Assembly (NCBI GenBank): GCA_023954135.1
Contig: JAMLIN010000019.1
Coordinates: forward strand, 1 to 64,000
DNA length: 64,000 nucleotides
From: Burkholderiaceae bacterium
GTDB lineage: Bacteria; Pseudomonadota; Gammaproteobacteria; Burkholderiales; Burkholderiaceae_E
Reading direction: 5' to 3'
Part shown: positions 57,026 through 64,000 of the stretch, one piece after another
Numbering within the stretch: the first letter of the stretch is position 1
Layout of the letters: each line of letters begins with the position of its first letter
Translations under genes and position numbers: made by a program
Notes under the pieces: generated by a model
The model's database searches: none
What the model was told of the DNA's origin: nothing
What the model saw: the letters and a program-made list of their open reading frames with translations, nothing else

Positions 57026-57562
57026 ATGGATGCACAGGTGGCGATTCTCGGCGGGGGCTGCTTCTGGTGCCTCGAGCCCTGCTTTCTGGAGCTGGAGGGT
57101 GTGCTCGGGGTGGAGTCCGGCTATTGCGGAGGGCATCTCGACGATCCCGGCTACGAGGCGGTCTGCACCGGCACCACCGGCCATGCCGAGGTGGTCCGGG
57201 TCAGCTTCGACCCGGAACGCATCGGCTACCGCGAGCTGCTCGAAGTCTTCTTCGCGATCCACGATCCCACGACTCCGGATCGCCAGGGCAACGACGTCGG
57301 GCCGCAGTACCGGTCGGCGATCTTTCCGCAGGATGAGGAGCAGGCGCGGATCGCCCGCGAGCTGATCGCGTCGCTGGAAGCCGAGGACGTCTTCGGTGCG
57401 CCGATCGTCACCCGCATCGAGGGCAGCGGCCCGTACTATCCCGCCGAGGCCTATCACCAGCGCTACTACGAGAGCAACCCGGCGCAGGGCTATTGCCGGA
57501 TGGTGGTCGCCCCGAAGCTCGCGAAGTTCCGCAGGCGCTTCGCCGATCGCCGCCGGGCCTGA
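57026..57562 (+). CDS. msrA: Peptide-methionine (S)-S-oxide reductase
   Basis: Reduces methionine-S-sulfoxide in proteins. It has 178 residues, normal. [20 protein letters not shown] has the nucleophilic Cys in [25 protein letters not shown] and [14 protein letters not shown] hold the substrate-site residues. [20 protein letters not shown] and [17 protein letters not shown] follow, the last Cys being a likely recycling residue. AAGGAGG lies just before ATG 57026. Its TGA stop is the start of a tandem pair of family B repeats. Confidence 0.95.
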   Translation: MDAQVAILGGGCFWCLEPCFLELEGVLGVESGYCGGHLDDPGYEAVCTGTTGHAEVVRVSFDPERIGYRELLEVFFAIHDPTTPDRQGNDVGPQYRSAIFPQDEEQARIARELIASLEAEDVFGAPIVTRIEGSGPYYPAEAYHQRYYESNPAQGYCRMVVAPKLAKFRRRFADRRRA

Positions 57563-57722
57563 GAACCTGTGAACGAACCGTCCACGCCCGCTCGTCACGC
57601 CATGGCGGCCCCGCTCTTCGTTGCAAATGCTCGCCATGTCACCCGACATGGCTGCGCTTTGCGCCTCGATCGGACCCACCCTGGCGCACCGCTCGGGCGC
57701 GTCCGGTCCGTTCACAGGTCCT
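57562..57722 (+). repeat. Family B palindromic repeat, copy B2
   Basis: Starts in the msrA stop codon with AGAACCTGTGAA (57562-57573) and ends TTCACAGGTCCT (57711-57722). The apical stem GCCATGTC/GACATGGC at 57633-57652 has loop ACCC. It is highly similar to B1 and B3. Confidence 0.88.
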
Positions 57723-57882
57723 GAACCCATGAACGAACCAGCCACACCCGCTCGTCACGCCATGGCGGCCCCGCTCTTCGTTGCAAATGCTCGCCATGTC
57801 ACCCGACATGGCTGCGCTTTGCGCCTCGACCGGAACCACCCTGGCGCACCGCTCGGGCGCGTCCGGTCCATTCACAGGTTCC
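57722..57882 (+). repeat. Family B palindromic repeat, copy B3 (tandem to B2)
   Basis: Directly abuts B2. The left end is altered to TGAACCCATGAA (57722-57733); the right end is TTCACAGGTTCC (57871-57882). The apical stem at 57793-57812 is identical to B2. It ends five bases before the stop codon of the convergent gene at 57887. Confidence 0.87.
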
Positions 57883-57886
57883 GGGT

Positions 57887-58285
57887 TCAGTCGCTCTGCG
57901 AAGGGCTGCCCGGCACGCGCGGGCGCAGGCCGATGTGGCCGACGAGGCCGGCATCGGCGAGGAAGCGCAGGCGCTCGAGGACCTCGGCTTCGGTCGCGCC
58001 GAGTGCTGCGGCGATCACCTCGTAGGGGTGCGGCAGCAGCGGGAATCCGTTACCCATGATCTCCAGCAGGCGGGCGTCGAGATCGCCCGGCGCCGGCGCT
58101 TCGACCGTACCGGCGCCGGCGGGCGGCGGCGCGAGATGCGTCAGCGTGCCCTTGTTGCGCAGGCTGCGCAGCCGTTGCAGAACCTCGTCCTCGCCGGCGC
58201 CACAGGCCCGGCCGATGACTTCGAAGGGGCGAGGCGTCAGCGGCAGGCCTTCGCGAAGGACGTCGAACAGGCGGTTGTGGTCCAT
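57887..58285 (-). CDS. Small protein with two AsnC/siroheme-decarboxylase-like helix-turn-helix units
   Basis: 132 residues, made of two similar units. Unit 1 (about 1-50): [20 protein letters not shown], then [20 protein letters not shown]. Unit 2 (about 68-125): [20 protein letters not shown], then [20 protein letters not shown]. Each matches the N-terminal winged-helix half of AsnC/Lrp-type proteins as seen in siroheme decarboxylases (NirDLGH, AhbAB), with the GFPL-P-P-IA pattern, but the effector/catalytic half is missing in both. No haem d1 or AhbCD genes are near. The start ATG 58285 lacks a clear ribosome site. Function unknown; DNA binding or a haem-related role are both possible. Confidence 0.7.
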   Translation of the reverse strand: MDHNRLFDVLREGLPLTPRPFEVIGRACGAGEDEVLQRLRSLRNKGTLTHLAPPPAGAGTVEAPAPGDLDARLLEIMGNGFPLLPHPYEVIAAALGATEAEVLERLRFLADAGLVGHIGLRPRVPGSPSQSD

Positions 58286-58487
58286 GAAGGGCTCGAGATG
58301 GGACTGGAGCCGATCGTGGCAACGCCGTGGGCCGGCGTCATTGAACTGGTTCAAGCGCGGCGTCTCGGCCCCGGCCGGGTGGTGCCGGCTTGAGTTGCAT
58401 CAGCATGGAGGCCGCGCGTGTGGGCTATCTTGGGCGAGTGCCGCGCACCGTCCCGGTGGGCCGGCGGTTAGCAGGAGGATGATCGAC

Positions 58488-59240
58488 ATGAGTGGACAAT
58501 TCGATGGGCGGGTCGCCATCGTGACCGGAGCGGGTTCCGGGATCGGTAAGGCCGTCGCGATCGCGCTGGCGGCCGAGGGCGCCAGCGTCGTGGTGAACGA
58601 TCGCGCGGCCGATGCCGTCGATGCCGCCGTGCGCGAGATCGAGGCCGCCGGCGGCAGGGTGCTCGGCTTCACGGGCGATGTCGGCCGGCCGGAGGAGGTC
58701 GAGGCTTCGGTCGAATTCGCGGTTTCCCGCTTCGGCGCGCTGCACCTGGCCTTCAACAACGCCGGCATCGGCGGCCCGCTCGGGCCGCTCGCCGACATCG
58801 CGATCGAGGACTACCACCGGCTGATGGATGTCAACCTGCACTCGGTCTTCTACGGCATGCGCTACCAGATACCGGCGATGCTCGCGGCCGGTGGCGGCGC
58901 CATCGTCAACAATTCGTCGATCCTCGGCGTGGTAGGCACCGAGACCGCGGTGCCCTATGTCACGGCCAAGCATGGGGTGACCGGCATGACGAAGGCGGCG
59001 GCGCTCGGCTACGCGAACCAGGGCGTGCGGATCAATTCGGTGCATCCGGGATACATCGACACGCCCCTGCTGAAGAACCTGCCGCGGGAGGCCTTCGATG
59101 CGCTGGTCGGGCTGCACCCGATTGGCCGCCTCGGCACCGCCGACGAGGTGGCGGGCCTGGTGCTGTTCCTGCTCTCGGACAAGGCGAGCTTCATCACCGG
59201 CTCGCAGTTCCTCGTCGACGGGGGCTATACCGCCCGCTGA
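58488..59240 (+). CDS. Short-chain dehydrogenase/reductase
   Basis: NAD(P)-dependent oxidoreductase, 250 residues, classical [23 protein letters not shown] is the cofactor loop. FNNAGIGG is the NNAG motif, [12 protein letters not shown] brings the catalytic Ser, [20 protein letters not shown] the Tyr and Lys, and [15 protein letters not shown] the C-terminal segment. The Asp in VVVNDRAAD at the end of strand 2 suggests NAD preference. ATG 58488 lies nine bases after AGGAGG; ATG 58479 is too close. Substrate unknown. The stop is followed by a family A repeat. Confidence 0.9.
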   Translation: MSGQFDGRVAIVTGAGSGIGKAVAIALAAEGASVVVNDRAADAVDAAVREIEAAGGRVLGFTGDVGRPEEVEASVEFAVSRFGALHLAFNNAGIGGPLGPLADIAIEDYHRLMDVNLHSVFYGMRYQIPAMLAAGGGAIVNNSSILGVVGTETAVPYVTAKHGVTGMTKAAALGYANQGVRINSVHPGYIDTPLLKNLPREAFDALVGLHPIGRLGTADEVAGLVLFLLSDKASFITGSQFLVDGGYTAR

Positions 59241-59392
59241 AGTGAAACGACCCCCACGCTCGCTGTCGCTCGCTTCGGCCACGCTGGCAGGCGTGGCCGG
59301 TCTCGCCGGCGCGAAGCGGTGCTTCGCGAATTCCCGGCTCGACCCCACCCGAGGGGGCGTTCAGTGGCTTCGGGCGGCCGGGCGCCACTGAA
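59241..59392 (+). repeat. Family A repeat, expanded copy A3
   Basis: Begins at the base after the SDR stop. It has the same lead as A2 and the same end: stem TTCAGTGGC (59360-59368) with GCCACTGAA (59384-59392). About 70 extra bases lie inside, with their own hairpins GGCCACGC/GCGTGGCC (59277-59298) and GCGAAGC/GCTTCGC (59311-59327). The outermost stem pair differs from A1/A2 on both arms, keeping pairing. Its right part overlaps the 3' end of the oxidase gene on the minus strand. Confidence 0.82.
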
Positions 59393-60497
59393 GCGAAACG
59401 ACCGAGGGGTCGAGCTCGGCGAGGGTCTTCCGGCCGCACAGGACCATGGCCATCTCGAGCTCGGTGCGCAGCATGTGCAGGACATGGACCACGCCGAGCG
59501 CGCCGGCCGCGGCGAGCCCGTGCATGAACGGTCGCCCGATCAGGACCGCACTGGCGCCGAGCGCGATCGCCTTGACGACGTCGGTGCCGCGCCGGATCCC
59601 CCCATCGACCAGCACCGGCACGCGGTCGCCGACCGCCGCGGCGACCGCCGGCAACGCGTCGATGCTGGCCGGCACCGTATCGAGCACCCGGCCACCGTGG
59701 TTGGAAACGATCACGCCGGCCATCCCTTCGTCGGCCGCGCGAAGGGCATCCTGCGGGTTCAGCACGCCCTTCACCAGGATCGGCAGCCGGGTGAGCGAGC
59801 GCAACCAGGCGATGTCCTTCCAGGTCGGCGCGGCGGCCACCAGGGCGCTCGCCAGCAGCGGACTCTCGCCGGCGCGGGCGGTCTGGGGCGGCAGGCCGCG
59901 CATGCCCTGCAGGTTGGCCGCCGAGATCCCGGGCGGCAGCGTGAAGCCGGCGCGCTGCTCGCGGTTGCGCGCGCCGCTGACCGGCGCGTCGACCGTCACC
60001 ACCAGGGCGCGATAGCCGGCCGCTTCGGCGCGGCGCACCAGCGCGACCGTGAAGTCGCGGTCGGGCTGCACGTAGAGCTGGAACCACAGCGGCCCCTGGG
60101 CTGCCTGCGCGAGAGTCTCGAGCGGGATCCCGGATTGCGTGCTGACGATCATCGTCGCCTGCATCGCACCGGCGGCCTGGACGCTGGCGATCTCCCCGTC
60201 GGGGTGCGCGAGCCCCTGGAACGCGACCGGCGCGAGGAAGATCGGGTGCTCGTGAACCTCGCCCAGCAGCTCCAGCCGGGTGTTCCCGCCCGCCATCCCG
60301 GCGAGTACCCGCGGCTGCAGCCGAAGACGGTCGAAGGCCTCGCGATTGTCCCGCAGGCTCAGCTCGTCCGCGGCGCCGCCCTGCAGCCAGGCCCAGGCCG
60401 CGGGGCTCATGCGTTCGCGGGCCAGGCCCTCGTAGTCCTCGAGCGACACCACCGAAGGCGGAATGCTCGCCAGCGGCGGCTTCAGGTCTGTGCCCAT
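59361..60497 (-). CDS. FMN-dependent alpha-hydroxy-acid oxidase/dehydrogenase
   Basis: Oxidises an L-2-hydroxy acid (lactate/glycolate type) with FMN. It has 378 residues. [104 protein letters not shown] with the catalytic His, and [20 protein letters not shown] followed by VLIGRP are family blocks. The family fold ends near AELDPSVV; the last ten residues ([10 protein letters not shown]) and the stop come from the A3 repeat. The start overlaps the PiuC-like stop by 16 bases: an iron-regulated operon is likely. Substrate not known. Confidence 0.9.
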   Translation of the reverse strand: MGTDLKPPLASIPPSVVSLEDYEGLARERMSPAAWAWLQGGAADELSLRDNREAFDRLRLQPRVLAGMAGGNTRLELLGEVHEHPIFLAPVAFQGLAHPDGEIASVQAAGAMQATMIVSTQSGIPLETLAQAAQGPLWFQLYVQPDRDFTVALVRRAEAAGYRALVVTVDAPVSGARNREQRAGFTLPPGISAANLQGMRGLPPQTARAGESPLLASALVAAAPTWKDIAWLRSLTRLPILVKGVLNPQDALRAADEGMAGVIVSNHGGRVLDTVPASIDALPAVAAAVGDRVPVLVDGGIRRGTDVVKAIALGASAVLIGRPFMHGLAAAGALGVVHVLHMLRTELEMAMVLCGRKTLAELDPSVVSLQWRPAARSH

Positions 60498-61162
60498 TGC
60501 CGCAGCAGGTTGTGATACACGCCCGTTAGCCGGTCCAGCGCGGGATGCCCGGCGATGTCCTGCCCGAGGGCCTGGATCGCGCCGTCGAGCTCCCACATCA
60601 GGGTCCGCTGGCTGTCGTCGCGCACCAGGCTCTGGATCCAGAAGAAGGATGCGAGCCGGGTGCCGCGGGTGACCGGGGTGACGCGGTGCAGGCTGGAGCC
60701 GGGATACAGGACCATGTCGCCGGCGGGCAGCCTGACGCTGTGCTCCCCGTAGGTGTCGGCGACCGTGAGCTCGCCGCCCTCGTATTCCTCGGGCTCGCTG
60801 AGGAACAGGGTGGCGGACAGGTCGCTGCGGATCCGGTGCGGCGTTCCCGGGACGCTGAACACGGATGCATCCACATGCATGCCGTACTGTCCGCCGCCCC
60901 TGTAGCGGTTGAAGCGAGGCGGCAGGACCTTGAGGGGCAGGGCGGCGGCCAGGAACTCGGGATTGCGTCCCAGCGCCTGCAGGATCAGCTCGCCCAGTCG
61001 CTGCGAAGCGGGATGGCCCTCGGCCAGCTGCTCGTTGTCCTTGACCCGCGTCGCGAGATGCCCCGCGGTGGCGCGGCCGTCCGTCCAGTCGGCCGCCTCG
61101 AGAGCCTGCCGGCAGGCACGGACCTCTTCGGTCGTGAGCAGCTTGGAGATCCTGAACATCAT
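60482..61162 (-). CDS. PiuC/YbiX-type Fe(II)/2-oxoglutarate dioxygenase (PKHD hydroxylase)
   Basis: Non-haem iron hydroxylase that commonly accompanies catecholate siderophore receptors (PiuC, YbiX). It has 226 residues. [10 protein letters not shown] supplies His and Asp, and [20 protein letters not shown] supplies the second His and the 2-oxoglutarate Arg. [21 protein letters not shown] is the central strand region. Two adjacent ATGs (61162, 61159) exist; GGAGG lies eight bases before the first. A longer in-frame extension to 61237 has no ribosome site. It is divergent from the TonB receptor across a Fur-box-like site. Its role in siderophore handling is not settled for the family. Confidence 0.9.
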   Translation of the reverse strand: MMFRISKLLTTEEVRACRQALEAADWTDGRATAGHLATRVKDNEQLAEGHPASQRLGELILQALGRNPEFLAAALPLKVLPPRFNRYRGGGQYGMHVDASVFSVPGTPHRIRSDLSATLFLSEPEEYEGGELTVADTYGEHSVRLPAGDMVLYPGSSLHRVTPVTRGTRLASFFWIQSLVRDDSQRTLMWELDGAIQALGQDIAGHPALDRLTGVYHNLLRQWAQT

Positions 61163-61281
61163 CGCGACTGCCTCCTCGGCAAGGTCGTCCGGGCCGGCCG
61201 CCAGTGTAGCGGTGCTGGCCATCGATGTGGCGACCACGCAAGGGCTCCCATTGCGAATCTAGATGATGCTAAGCTTAAGAA

Positions 61282-61296
61282 TGAGAATGATTATTA
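61282..61296. promoter_or_regulatory. Fur-box-like site between piuC-like and TonB receptor genes
   Basis: TGAGAAT-G-ATTATTA matches the 7-1-7 Fur site TGATAAT-n-ATTATCA at 12 of 14 positions. It lies in the only strongly AT-rich stretch of the window and overlaps a perfect plus-strand TATAAT (61295-61300). Iron-bound Fur would block transcription of the receptor and probably of the divergent dioxygenase-oxidase operon. Confidence 0.8.
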
Positions 61297-61413
61297 TAAT
61301 GTTTGTATCAAAGCATTTCTTGACACCCAGCATCCCTTGACATGAAGCGGCCATGGCCATCGCGGCGATGCGATGGCTCCGGTTCGCTCCCTCAACGAGA
61401 AGGAAACCAGCCC

Positions 61414-63678
61414 ATGTCGCATTCGCCGCCGCCCGGCTTTCGCCGCTACCCGCTATCCGCAGCCGTGTGCAGCGGTCTCGTGTCCCTCGCGGCCGTCCCG
61501 GCCCATGCGCAGACGAGCAGCACCCTGCCGGCGGTCTCGGTGACCGCCACCCCGGAAGCCGAGCGGGAGCAGTCCTCGCCGAAGTCGACCGCGCCCCTGC
61601 TCGATACGCCGCAGACGATCTCGATCATTCCGCGCGAGATATTCCAGGAGCAGGGGGCTCGCAACCTGACGGACGTCCTGCGCAACACGCCCGGGATCAG
61701 CTTCAATGCGGGCGAGAACGGTTTCGGTACCGACACCAGTGACTTCAGCCTGCGCGGCTTCAGCACCAGCGGCAACATCTTCGTCGACGGCGTGCGCGAT
61801 TCCGGCAACTACGCCCGGGATGCGTTCAATCTCGAGCAGGTGGAGGTGGTCAAGGGCCCGGCCGCCGACAACGGTCGCGGCGGGGCGGGCGGCTACGTCA
61901 ATCTCGAGACCAAGACGCCGAAGGCGCGGAACTTCCTGCTCGGCAGCGTGGGCCTCGGTCTGGACGAGTATCGCTCCGATTCCCACCTGCGCGCCACGCT
62001 CGATCTCAACCGGAGCTTCTCCGACAGCGGTGCCATCCGGCTGAACTTCCTTGCCGAAGGCGGCGGGATCGCGGGCCGCCACCATACCGAGCGGGGGACC
62101 TTCGGCTTTGCGCCCTCGGTGGCCTTCGGGCTCGGCACGCCGACGACGGTGACCCTCTCCTGGCAGCACATCGAGCAGGACGACCGGCCCGACTGGGGCG
62201 TGCCGGCGGCCATGATCGAGGGCACGCTCAACCATGATCCCGTCGCCGCGTCGAGCTTCCGGCGGGATACGTACTTCGGCCTGATGGGCGATACCGACAA
62301 GGTGAAATCCGATGCGGTGATGGCGCGCATCGAGCATCGCTTCGCGTCGGGCCTGCGGCTCATGAACCAGACGCGCTGGTCGCGCGCCGACCGCAAGGCC
62401 TTCTTCACCATTCCCACGAACTACGATCCGGCCACCCAGGAGGCGACCACCCAGACGCTCGGGTTCACGCGCAAGAACACGACCCTGAGCAACATCACCA
62501 ACTTCGACAAGCGATTCAGCACCGGCGGCCTGAAGCATCACGTCGCGGCGGGGCTAGAGCTGACCCGCGAGGAATCGGACAGCGGTCGCCATCCGGGTGT
62601 CAACGTGGGCTCGGTGAGCGTGTTCAACCCCGATCCGAACCGGGCTCCGGGCGGCGTCATTCCGGCGACCCAGTTCGGCGAGGTCAAGATCGACACCGTG
62701 GCTGTCTATGCCTACGACACGATGGAGATCAACCCCCAGTGGCAGGTGACCGGCGGCCTGCGCGTCGAGCGCTATGACGTCAAGCTCGCCAGCAAGGATG
62801 CCGCCGGCGGGCCGCAGGGACCGATGGACGGCTACGAGCGCAGCGAGACGACGGTCGGCGGCAAGATCGGCCTGGTCTACAAGCCGGTCCGCAACGGCAG
62901 CGTCTACGTGTCCTACGGCGTGTCCGGCGTGCCGCCGGGCTCGTGGCTGTCGAATCCGGACAGCGGCCGCGAGGGCAACAATGCCTTCCCCGGCTGGGAC
63001 GGCCAGAACTACCAGGGCGCCAAGGAGCAGCGGCTCACGAACATCGAGATCGGCACCAAGTGGGACTTCTTCGATGACCGGCTCAGCACCACGGCCGCGA
63101 TCTTCCGTACCGAGCGCAAGAACGTCGCCATGCGCTCGGCCGGCGGCGGCGTGCCGAGCGGCTACGGCGAGCAGGTCGTCCAGGGGATCGAGCTCGGGCT
63201 GGCCGGTGCGATCACTCCCGCCTGGTCGGTCTTCGGCGGCCTGGTCCTGCTCGACAGCGAGCGGCGCCACGGTCCGGCGGTCGATGCGGCCCTCTCCAGC
63301 GACTACCAGGGCGGCGTCACGTCCACCAGCGGCGACGAGCTCGCGTTCACGCCGAAGGCCACGCTGAACCTCTGGACCACTTACCGCGTCAATGATCGCC
63401 TGACCGTGGGCGGCGGGGCGCAGTACGTCGGGAGCTCCTACGTCGGCCGGCCCGATACGGCCGACCGGGTGATTCCGAACGGCCAGTCCGGCAAGGTTCC
63501 GAGCCACACCGTCTTCAGCCTCATGGCGGCCTACGACGTCACGCGCAACACGCGCCTGCGGCTCAACATCGAGAACCTGACCGACGAGGTCTACGTGTCG
63601 TCGATGAACTGGTCGGCCCGTCGCGCCTTCCTCGGCGCGCCCCGGACTGTCCTGCTCAGCGCGGACTTCCGTTTCTGA
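61414..63678 (+). CDS. TonB-dependent catecholate siderophore receptor (Fiu/PiuA-like)
   Basis: Outer-membrane ferric-siderophore receptor, 754 residues. The signal peptide runs from MSHSPPPGFRRYPLS to AHAQ. LPAVSVTATPEAER is near the TonB box. The plug domain has TPQTISIIPREIFQEQGARNL, SLRGFSTSGNIFVDG and DAFNLEQVEVVKGPAADNG. A 22-strand barrel follows and ends in LSADFRF with terminal Phe. The GFGTDTSDFSLRGF and MNWSARRAFLGAPRTV blocks are typical of Fiu/PiuA. ATG 61414 is chosen: AAGGA precedes it and the signal peptide starts there. It should be TonB-energised and Fur-repressed, with the PiuC-like neighbour. Confidence 0.95.
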   Translation: MSHSPPPGFRRYPLSAAVCSGLVSLAAVPAHAQTSSTLPAVSVTATPEAEREQSSPKSTAPLLDTPQTISIIPREIFQEQGARNLTDVLRNTPGISFNAGENGFGTDTSDFSLRGFSTSGNIFVDGVRDSGNYARDAFNLEQVEVVKGPAADNGRGGAGGYVNLETKTPKARNFLLGSVGLGLDEYRSDSHLRATLDLNRSFSDSGAIRLNFLAEGGGIAGRHHTERGTFGFAPSVAFGLGTPTTVTLSWQHIEQDDRPDWGVPAAMIEGTLNHDPVAASSFRRDTYFGLMGDTDKVKSDAVMARIEHRFASGLRLMNQTRWSRADRKAFFTIPTNYDPATQEATTQTLGFTRKNTTLSNITNFDKRFSTGGLKHHVAAGLELTREESDSGRHPGVNVGSVSVFNPDPNRAPGGVIPATQFGEVKIDTVAVYAYDTMEINPQWQVTGGLRVERYDVKLASKDAAGGPQGPMDGYERSETTVGGKIGLVYKPVRNGSVYVSYGVSGVPPGSWLSNPDSGREGNNAFPGWDGQNYQGAKEQRLTNIEIGTKWDFFDDRLSTTAAIFRTERKNVAMRSAGGGVPSGYGEQVVQGIELGLAGAITPAWSVFGGLVLLDSERRHGPAVDAALSSDYQGGVTSTSGDELAFTPKATLNLWTTYRVNDRLTVGGGAQYVGSSYVGRPDTADRVIPNGQSGKVPSHTVFSLMAAYDVTRNTRLRLNIENLTDEVYVSSMNWSARRAFLGAPRTVLLSADFRF

Positions 63679-63705
63679 GGCACCCGCGCCCGGCCGCGCC
63701 GATGC

Positions 63706-64000
63706 TCAGGCGCGCGCCGGGCGCTCTGGCGGCTCGCCGGGGCGGGCCGTGGCGACGACGCCGAGGACCGATCCGTCGGTGTCCAGGGTCAGGCCGAACG
63801 CGACTTCGACGTAGAGCTTGCGGCCGTCCTTGTGGGTGGCCCGGGTGAGCCGTACCTCGCCCTCGTGGCTCACCTTGCCCGCCTGCACCGCCCGCTCGAA
63901 CCCGATCCAGTGGGCGCGCCGGAACCGTTCCGGAATCATGATGTCCAGGCTCTGCCCCAGCGCCTCGGCCGCGGCGAAGCCGAAGAGCTTCTCGGCCGCG
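63706..64000 (-). CDS. PAS-domain protein, C-terminal fragment (start beyond window)
   Basis: The frame is open from the right edge of the window to the stop at 63706, about 98 residues seen. AAEKLFGFAAAEALGQ, SLDIMIPERFRRAHWIGFER, TRATHKDGRKLYVEVAFGL and DGSVLGVVATARP are the second half of a PAS fold. An internal ATG at 63939 exists, but the PAS pattern clearly continues upstream of it, so it is not the start. The protein ends soon after the PAS domain, with no kinase or GGDEF domain following. A haem, flavin or redox sensor role is possible. The 3' end faces the TonB receptor gene. Confidence 0.8.
   Translation of the reverse strand, partial: AAEKLFGFAAAEALGQSLDIMIPERFRRAHWIGFERAVQAGKVSHEGEVRLTRATHKDGRKLYVEVAFGLTLDTDGSVLGVVATARPGEPPERPARA

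Noticed and set aside
57621-58059. Short frames inside the B2/B3 tandem
   Set aside because: They reflect identical repeat sequence in both directions and have no homology or ribosome sites.
1-64000. Prophage, insertion sequence, integrase, CRISPR array, tRNA or rRNA genes
   Set aside because: No transposase, integrase, phage structural or Cas motifs, no regularly spaced repeats and no cloverleaf-like intergenic sequence were seen; the repeats present are short palindromic elements without genes.

Overview
The window is about 70% GC chromosomal DNA with short intergenic gaps. I infer a betaproteobacterium of the order Burkholderiales. The reasons are the purC-purE-purK run next to gap-pgk-pyk, the DUF1631 and DUF3617 proteins, the Entner-Doudoroff set and the protein sequences generally. 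I cannot name the genus from the sequence alone. I saw no rRNA, tRNA, CRISPR array, insertion sequence, prophage or replication origin.

Layout. 1-4183: a minus-strand RND efflux permease (cut by the window edge) and its lipoprotein adaptor. 4275-8339: ubiD, a lytic transglycosylase and a PLP aminotransferase. 8486-14051: an FAD oxidoreductase followed by zwf-pgl-edd, the upper Entner-Doudoroff and oxidative pentose route; no KDPG aldolase gene is in the window. 14064-20453: dinB, maeB and a DUF1631 protein with a long glycine-rich insert. 20625-23484: a barnase/barstar pair, rsmE, and a single gene fusing AdoMet decarboxylase to spermidine synthase. 23792-29715: tkt-gapA-pgk-pyk. 29841-34750: two tandem DUF481 beta-barrels, an MFS transporter, and an acyl-CoA carboxyltransferase with a very small biotin carrier but no biotin carboxylase. 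34877-39453: a hydroxypyruvate-isomerase-like gene, purC-purE-purK and a Sua5/TsaC gene. 39555-44400: a DUF3617 protein, a two-gene alkylation-repair unit (Ada-AlkA fusion plus Ogt), an alpha/beta hydrolase, PPK2 and a MaoC hydratase. 44652-46273: fccA-fccB, a flavocytochrome c sulfide dehydrogenase.

46400-54149 is the most accessory-looking stretch. A TetR gene sits behind a 30-bp interrupted palindrome. It is followed by genes resembling atuC, atuD, atuF and atuA of acyclic terpene (citronellol/geraniol) catabolism, but without atuB, atuE, atuG or atuH. Its third-position base use looks different from the neighbouring housekeeping genes. After it come a DHA2 MFS exporter, a glutaryl-CoA dehydrogenase, msrA, a small protein with two AsnC-like helix-turn-helix units, and an SDR. 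The last part is an iron-regulated divergon: a Fur-box-like site lies between a PiuC-type dioxygenase (with an FMN alpha-hydroxy-acid oxidase) and a Fiu/PiuA-type TonB receptor. A partial PAS protein closes the window.

The structure that gene annotation does not explain is a set of intergenic repeats. Family A (four copies, one diverged) has two hairpins, and its stem changes in a compensatory way between copies. Family B (three copies of about 160 bp, two of them head-to-tail) is an imperfect palindrome over its whole length with an identical apical stem. Most copies begin exactly at a stop codon, and one A copy encodes the last ten residues of an oxidase. A related 16-bp inverted repeat (C) lies before purC.
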